Origin: Bigelowiella natans CCMP2755
Taxonomy: Eukaryota; Cercozoa; Chlorarachniophyceae
Direction of reading: 5' to 3'
Assembly (NCBI GenBank): GCA_000320545.1
Contig: ADNK01000695.1
Coordinates: 1 to 37,519, forward strand
Length of the DNA: 37,519 bases
The notes under the pieces were generated by a model. The model did no database searches and was not told where the DNA came from. It worked only from the letters and a program-made list of their open reading frames with translations. The position numbers and the translations under genes are program-made. This document shows, piece by piece, positions 36,217-37,519 of this stretch (position 1 is its first letter; each line of letters begins with the position of its first letter).

Positions 36217-37005
36217 ATGAGCAACCTAAACAGCTGAGCAAATCATCAATTCGAAGTTTAGTGCTGCATCAAGAAGCTTCCTTGAACCAATCACTTCTTG
36301 CACAGGCACGGGGAGCATTGTGCTGTTCAAATGAAGGTGGCAACATGCCATCTTCCATGTCTCAATGTTGAAAAAACAACTTTGTGTTGCTTTGTCTTTG
36401 ACAATTGTCTTTGACAAAAGAGTGGAAGTCACACATTTTGCTGTGATGATTGCACAATGTTGCACATCATTGCCCTTGCTACAGATCTGCAGCTGTCTCA
36501 TCGCGGCGCACGATCTTTCATGCAACCAAAACTGACCGGATGTGAATTCTGCCGTGGCATGAGCGCACGCATCAGTGCACAACACAAAAGCAGCGTGCCA
36601 AACTGAAATCGAAACGGCAAAAAGGCAAAACAAAAACACAACAAGACTTCAGTGCTGTGATCGATCAAGTCAATCGCACGTGACCATTTGCAAATGGCAA
36701 ATGACACAAGTGCTTCCAAATTGGCAGCACCTCCGCCATGCAAGGTTTGCATCGCCGCAGAAATCAAAAGAATTCGGGTCAGGATTGTGTTCCAAACCAG
36801 GTCAGGTGATTCAAAATCACAATCCAAACAAGAGTCACTGTTGAAAAAAAATGGCAATGAAAAACTGAGGTTTTGCAGAAAAAAATGGATAAAGTGTCAC
36901 CAAGGGTCAGGGTCATCAGGGTCTGGATTCATTTTTGAGAGTCATCATCTAGATCAGGAGTCAGGAGAGTTGCAGGTTAGGGTTGCAGGTTGGGGTTGCA
37001 GTTTC
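36217..37005. other. Subtelomeric block D and telomere-proximal spacer
   Basis: The stretch to about 36900 shares the TGCA/GCAC-rich character of blocks A-C and has no supported gene. From about 36970 degenerate telomere-like words (GGTTAGGGTTGCAGG, GGTTGGGGTTGCAG) mark the transition to the telomere array. Confidence 0.6.
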
Positions 37006-37519
37006 AGGGTTAGGGTTAGGGTTAGGGTTAGGGTTAGGGTTAGGGTTAGGGTTAGGGTTAGGGTTAGGGTTAGGGTTAGGGTTAGGGTTAGGGTTAGGGT
37101 TAGGGTTAGGGTTAGGGTTAGGTTAGGTAGGTAGGTAGGTAGGTAGGTAGGTTAGGGTTAGGGTTAGGGTTAGGGTTAGGGTTAGGGTTAGGGTTAGGGT
37201 TAGGGTTAGGGTTAGGGTTAGGGTTAGGGTTAGGGTTAGGGATTAGGGTTAGGGTTAGGGTTAGGGTTAGGGTTAGGGTTAGGGTTAGGGTTAGGGTTAG
37301 GGTTAGGGTTAGGGTTAGGGTTAGGGTTAGGGTTAGGGTTAGGGTTAGGGTTAGGGTTAGGGTTAGGGTTAGGGTTAGGGTTAGGGTTAGGGTTAGGGTT
37401 AGGGTTAGGGTTAGGGTTAGGGTTAGGGTTAGGGTTAGGGTTAGGGTTAGGGTTAGGGTTAGGGTTAGGGTTAGGGTTAGGGTTAGGGTTAGGGTTAGGG
37501 TTAGGGTTAGGGTTAGGGT
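37006..37519 (+). repeat. Telomere array (TTAGGG)n
   Basis: TTAGGG repeats run to the right edge of the window with the G-rich strand 5' to 3', as at a right chromosome end. Most units are perfect. Two interruptions occur: a TAGG block at about 37126-37152, and one seven-base unit (ATTAGGG) at about 37240-37247. The reading frame passing through the array on the plus strand is an artefact. Confidence 0.98.
37126..37152 (+). repeat. TAGG variant block inside the telomere
   Basis: About six or seven TAGG tetramers replace TTAGGG units, flanked on both sides by perfect TTAGGG arrays. Confidence 0.9.

Noticed and set aside
36688-37134. 148-codon frame ending in Arg-Val repeats
   Set aside because: The Arg-Val run is translated telomere repeat; the upstream part lies in block D and has no features.

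Overview
This window is the right-hand end of a eukaryotic chromosome. The last ~510 bases are a TTAGGG array with the G-rich strand running 5' to 3' out of the window, so the terminus lies to the right. GT-AG introns interrupt most genes, and there is a Ty3/gypsy retroelement. This suggests a protist or microalga with TTAGGG telomeres; I cannot name the species.

Layout: 1 to ~4500, the 3' part of a decayed Ty3/gypsy element (gag end, protease, RT, RNase H, integrase) followed by a probable LTR rich in hairpins. 5213-6157 (-), an intronless pirin. 6540-9060, non-coding repeat-rich DNA. 9554-10491 (-), a five-exon gene for a ~192-residue probable secreted protein of no recognised family. 10869-15863 (+), an eleven-exon gene joining a coiled coil, an Mrr-type PD-(D/E)xK nuclease domain with intact catalytic residues, a long Ser/Asn-rich linker and a C-terminal telobox-type Myb domain. 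18426-21390 (+), a fourteen-exon gene with two NBR1-type FW domains. 24157-36216 (+), a gene of more than 35 exons for an NHL-repeat beta-propeller protein, with introns full of microsatellites. 36217-37005, subtelomeric DNA; then the telomere.

The most interesting item is the Mrr-Myb gene: a restriction-endonuclease-type nuclease fused to a domain family that binds telomeric repeats, encoded about 22 kb from a telomere. I reconstructed its exons by eye. Splice phases agree at every junction and the total (2667 nt) is a multiple of three. The FW gene (2169 nt) and the minus-strand secreted-protein gene (579 nt) passed the same test. The NHL gene is consistent except for one unresolved stretch (31004-32196) and its last exons.

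Two intron classes coexist. The FW gene and the minus-strand gene have short introns (43-108 nt) with no long microsatellite. The Mrr-Myb and NHL genes have introns up to ~530 nt carrying GTA/TAG repeats near donors and CTA/CTT/CAT repeats near acceptors. Four stretches of unusual TGCA/GCAC-rich composition (6540-9060, 15864-17500, 21780-23740, 36230-36980) separate the genes and hold no gene I can support.
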